A DNA stretch of 35,651 nt from Alphaproteobacteria bacterium (GTDB lineage: Bacteria > Pseudomonadota > Alphaproteobacteria > UBA11222), in the NCBI GenBank assembly GCA_009693835.1, contig SHWM01000021.1, forward strand, positions 1-35,651, written 5' to 3'. Below the pieces are notes generated by a model. That model was not told the origin of the DNA, did no database searches, and worked only from the letters and a program-made list of their open reading frames with translations. A program made the translations under genes and the position numbers. Positions 33,297 through 35,651 of the stretch are shown here, one piece after another. Within the stretch, counting starts at the first letter, position 1, and every line of letters starts with the position of its first letter.

Positions 33297-33746
33297 TTAG
33301 CGCCTTGCCGCGAAGAAAGCACGTAAAAGCCCCTCGGCGCGGCTGGCGCCGATGCCGCCATATATTTCCGGCGCATGATGGCAGGTAGGCTGTGTGAAAA
33401 AGCGCGGGCCATGCCGCACACCGCCGCCTTTTTCATCCTCCGCGCCATAATAAAGCCGCCGGATACGGGCAAAACTGATGGCGGCGGCACACATGGCGCA
33501 GGGCTCCAGCGTCACATAAAGATCCAGGCCCGCCAGCCGCTGGCTGCCGATGCGCGCCGCCGCCATGCGGATGACCCGCATTTCCGCATGCGCCGTGGGG
33601 TCATTATCCGTCAGGGTGCGGTTGCCGGACGCCGCCAGCACCTCGCCTGTGCCCGGATCGACCAGCACCGCCCCGACCGGAACCTCGCCGATGGCCCCCG
33701 CCGCCTCGGCCTCCTGCAACGCCAGTTGCATGTAATTATTGCTCAT
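33297..33746 (-). CDS. tadA: tRNA-specific adenosine deaminase
   Basis: TadA converts A34 to inosine in tRNA-Arg(ACG). The 149-aa protein has the zinc/catalytic HAEMR (His53, Glu55) and PCAMC (82-86) motifs, VPVGAVLVD and [13 protein letters not shown], all standard. It is divergent from the pseudouridine synthase gene across 31 bp, the common alphaproteobacterial arrangement. Confidence 0.95.
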   Translation of the reverse strand: MSNNYMQLALQEAEAAGAIGEVPVGAVLVDPGTGEVLAASGNRTLTDNDPTAHAEMRVIRMAAARIGSQRLAGLDLYVTLEPCAMCAAAISFARIRRLYYGAEDEKGGGVRHGPRFFTQPTCHHAPEIYGGIGASRAEGLLRAFFAARR

Positions 33747-33777
33747 GGGGACGAGAATATGCTGCTAAACAGTGGCC

Positions 33778-34574
<797 letters not shown>

Positions 34575-34578
<4 letters not shown>

Positions 34579-35165
34579 GGATCATTGGCGGCGTGCATCG
34601 CGGGCGCGCACTGATCGCGCCCGCAGGCAGGGAGACGCGGCCCACATCCGAGCGCACCCGCGAAGCCCTGTTCAACATTCTGGCGCATGGCATCACGGAC
34701 GGACGCGAGACCCCCCTCCCAAAGGGCGCGCGGGTGCTGGATCTGTTTGCGGGCAGCGGCGCGCTGGGGCTGGAGGCGCTGTCGCGTGGCGCGCACCGGG
34801 TTCTGTTTGTCGACAACGCCACCGGGGCCCGCGCCGCCATCCGGGAAAATATCGAAACCCTGCAGGCGGCGGGGGCCACCAAACTGTACCGGCGCGATGC
34901 CGCCAATCTTGGCCCGATGGAAGGCAATTGCGGTGGCCCTTTTGATTTGGCGTTTCTCGATCCGCCCTATCATTCGGGACTGATCGAGCCTGCACTGGCG
35001 GGCTTGCATGAGGGCGGCTGGCTGAACCCGGATGCGGTTCTGGTCCTTGAACTGGCGGCTGATGAAGCCCAGCCCGGTCATCCCGGTTATACCGAGTTGG
35101 ACCGGCGCATCTATGGCGATACGATGCTGCTGTTTGTGCGCTGGCACGGGGCCGTACCGGAGTGA
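34575..35165 (+). CDS. rsmD: 16S rRNA (guanine(966)-N(2))-methyltransferase
   Basis: The 196-aa RsmD has MRIIGGVHRGR, RPTSERTREALFNIL, SAM motif DLFAGSG at residues 56-62 and the amino-methyltransferase motif DPPY at 129-132. Length and motif order are typical. Its ATG overlaps the pseudouridine synthase stop, so two rRNA-modifying enzymes are translationally coupled. Confidence 0.95.
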
Positions 35166-35169
35166 AACC

Positions 35170-35651
35170 ATGGATTTAACCAATTGGGTTTTGTTCGCGC
35201 TGACCGAAACCGCGCTGGCGTTCACCCCCGGTCCCGCTGTCATCTATGTCTTTTCTCAGGGCTTTGCGCGCGGCATGCGGCCGGCACTGGCGGCGGATGC
35301 GGGGATCATCACCGGCAACATTATCTATTTTACGCTATATGCGCTTGGCCTGGGCGCGTTGATCCTGGCGTCGCATAATCTGTTTCTGGTCATCAAATGG
35401 GTGGGGATACTCTATTTGCTCTGGATTGGGGCGGGCATGCTATTTGCGCCCTCAATCGAGATCAGCCCACAACAGATTGACCGGACATCACATGGCAGGA
35501 TTTTTAGCGGTGGAATCATGGTGCAGCTGGCGAATCCAAAAAACCTGTTATGCTTTCTGGTCATATTTCCACCCTTCATCGACCCGGGCGGTAATGTGCC
35601 GGTGCAATTTTTAATTCTTGGCGTTACCAGCGTTGTAATTGAATTTCCCGC
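35170..35651 (+). CDS. LysE/RhtB family translocator (partial, C-terminus outside window)
   Basis: The first 160 residues are present. MDLTNWVLFALTETALAFTPGPAV is the conserved beginning (key part FTPGPAV), followed by GFARGMRPALAADAGIITGN, hydrophobic helices, VGILYLLWIGAGML and ANPKNLLCFLVIFPPFID. These features define the LysE/RhtB amino-acid exporter superfamily. It starts 4 bp after rsmD. The substrate is unknown. Confidence 0.9.
   Translation, partial: MDLTNWVLFALTETALAFTPGPAVIYVFSQGFARGMRPALAADAGIITGNIIYFTLYALGLGALILASHNLFLVIKWVGILYLLWIGAGMLFAPSIEISPQQIDRTSHGRIFSGGIMVQLANPKNLLCFLVIFPPFIDPGGNVPVQFLILGVTSVVIEFP

Noticed and set aside
31990..33300. Long plus-strand open frame (about 436 codons) opposite the acyl-CoA dehydrogenase
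   Set aside because: It is the antisense of a clearly recognisable enzyme in GC-rich DNA and has no family motifs or ribosome site.

Overview
The window is about 35.6 kb of GC-rich DNA that reads as an alphaproteobacterial chromosome. The clues are the gene order rpmH-rnpA-yidC-yihA-argB, the tadA / S4 pseudouridine synthase / rsmD cluster, a ThiS-ThiG fusion, a Tat-exported polyamine-binding protein and many CaiB/BaiF CoA-transferases. The order and genus cannot be fixed from the sequence. No rRNA, tRNA, CRISPR array, transposase, integrase or phage gene is visible. The insert-like length would also fit a large-insert clone.

Layout. 1-3.8 kb: a partial zinc-ribbon methyltransferase on the minus strand, divergent from a tightly overlapping three-gene lipid operon (CDP-alcohol phosphatidyltransferase, diacylglycerol kinase, and a protein resembling the mitochondrial CTP:phosphatidate cytidylyltransferase Tam41). 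4-5.8 kb: panB and panC, separated by a strong hairpin. 5.9-7 kb: a HigBA-type toxin-antitoxin (TA) pair whose toxin carries an in-frame stop, abutting a convergent HEPN-like gene that also carries an in-frame stop. 7-15.8 kb: acyl-CoA catabolism (SDR, three CoA-transferases, crotonase, MDR reductase, methyltransferase, SnoaL-like protein), interrupted at 12.5-13.4 kb by a decayed outer-membrane-protein locus. 15.8-19.7 kb: a complete polyamine-type ABC importer (potDBCA). 19.9-21.8 kb: class II glutamine amidotransferase and thiSG. 21.8-25.3 kb: a fourth CoA-transferase and a TVP38 / flavin disulfide reductase pair. 25.4-30.1 kb: housekeeping operon rpmH-rnpA-yidC-yihA, then argB. 30.2-31.9 kb: small accessory island (VapBC/FitAB-type TA, palindromic repeat, HhH DNA glycosylase-like protein). 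32-35.6 kb: acyl-CoA dehydrogenase, tadA, pseudouridine synthase, rsmD and a partial LysE-type exporter.

The most striking structure lies at 28.4-31.0 kb. Two unrelated TA modules (YefM-YoeB and VapBC) each sit exactly after a housekeeping gene (yihA and argB). Beyond each module lies a second copy of the 3' end of that housekeeping gene. The displaced yihA tail still reads in frame to a stop that overlaps the argB start as ATGA, which exposes the ancestral yihA-argB junction. The two modules therefore appear to have entered by recombination in coding-gene tails, regenerating a full gene upstream and leaving the old tail as a scar downstream. The second noteworthy item is the Tam41-like lipid operon, which would encode a whole DAG to PA to CDP-DAG to phospholipid route.
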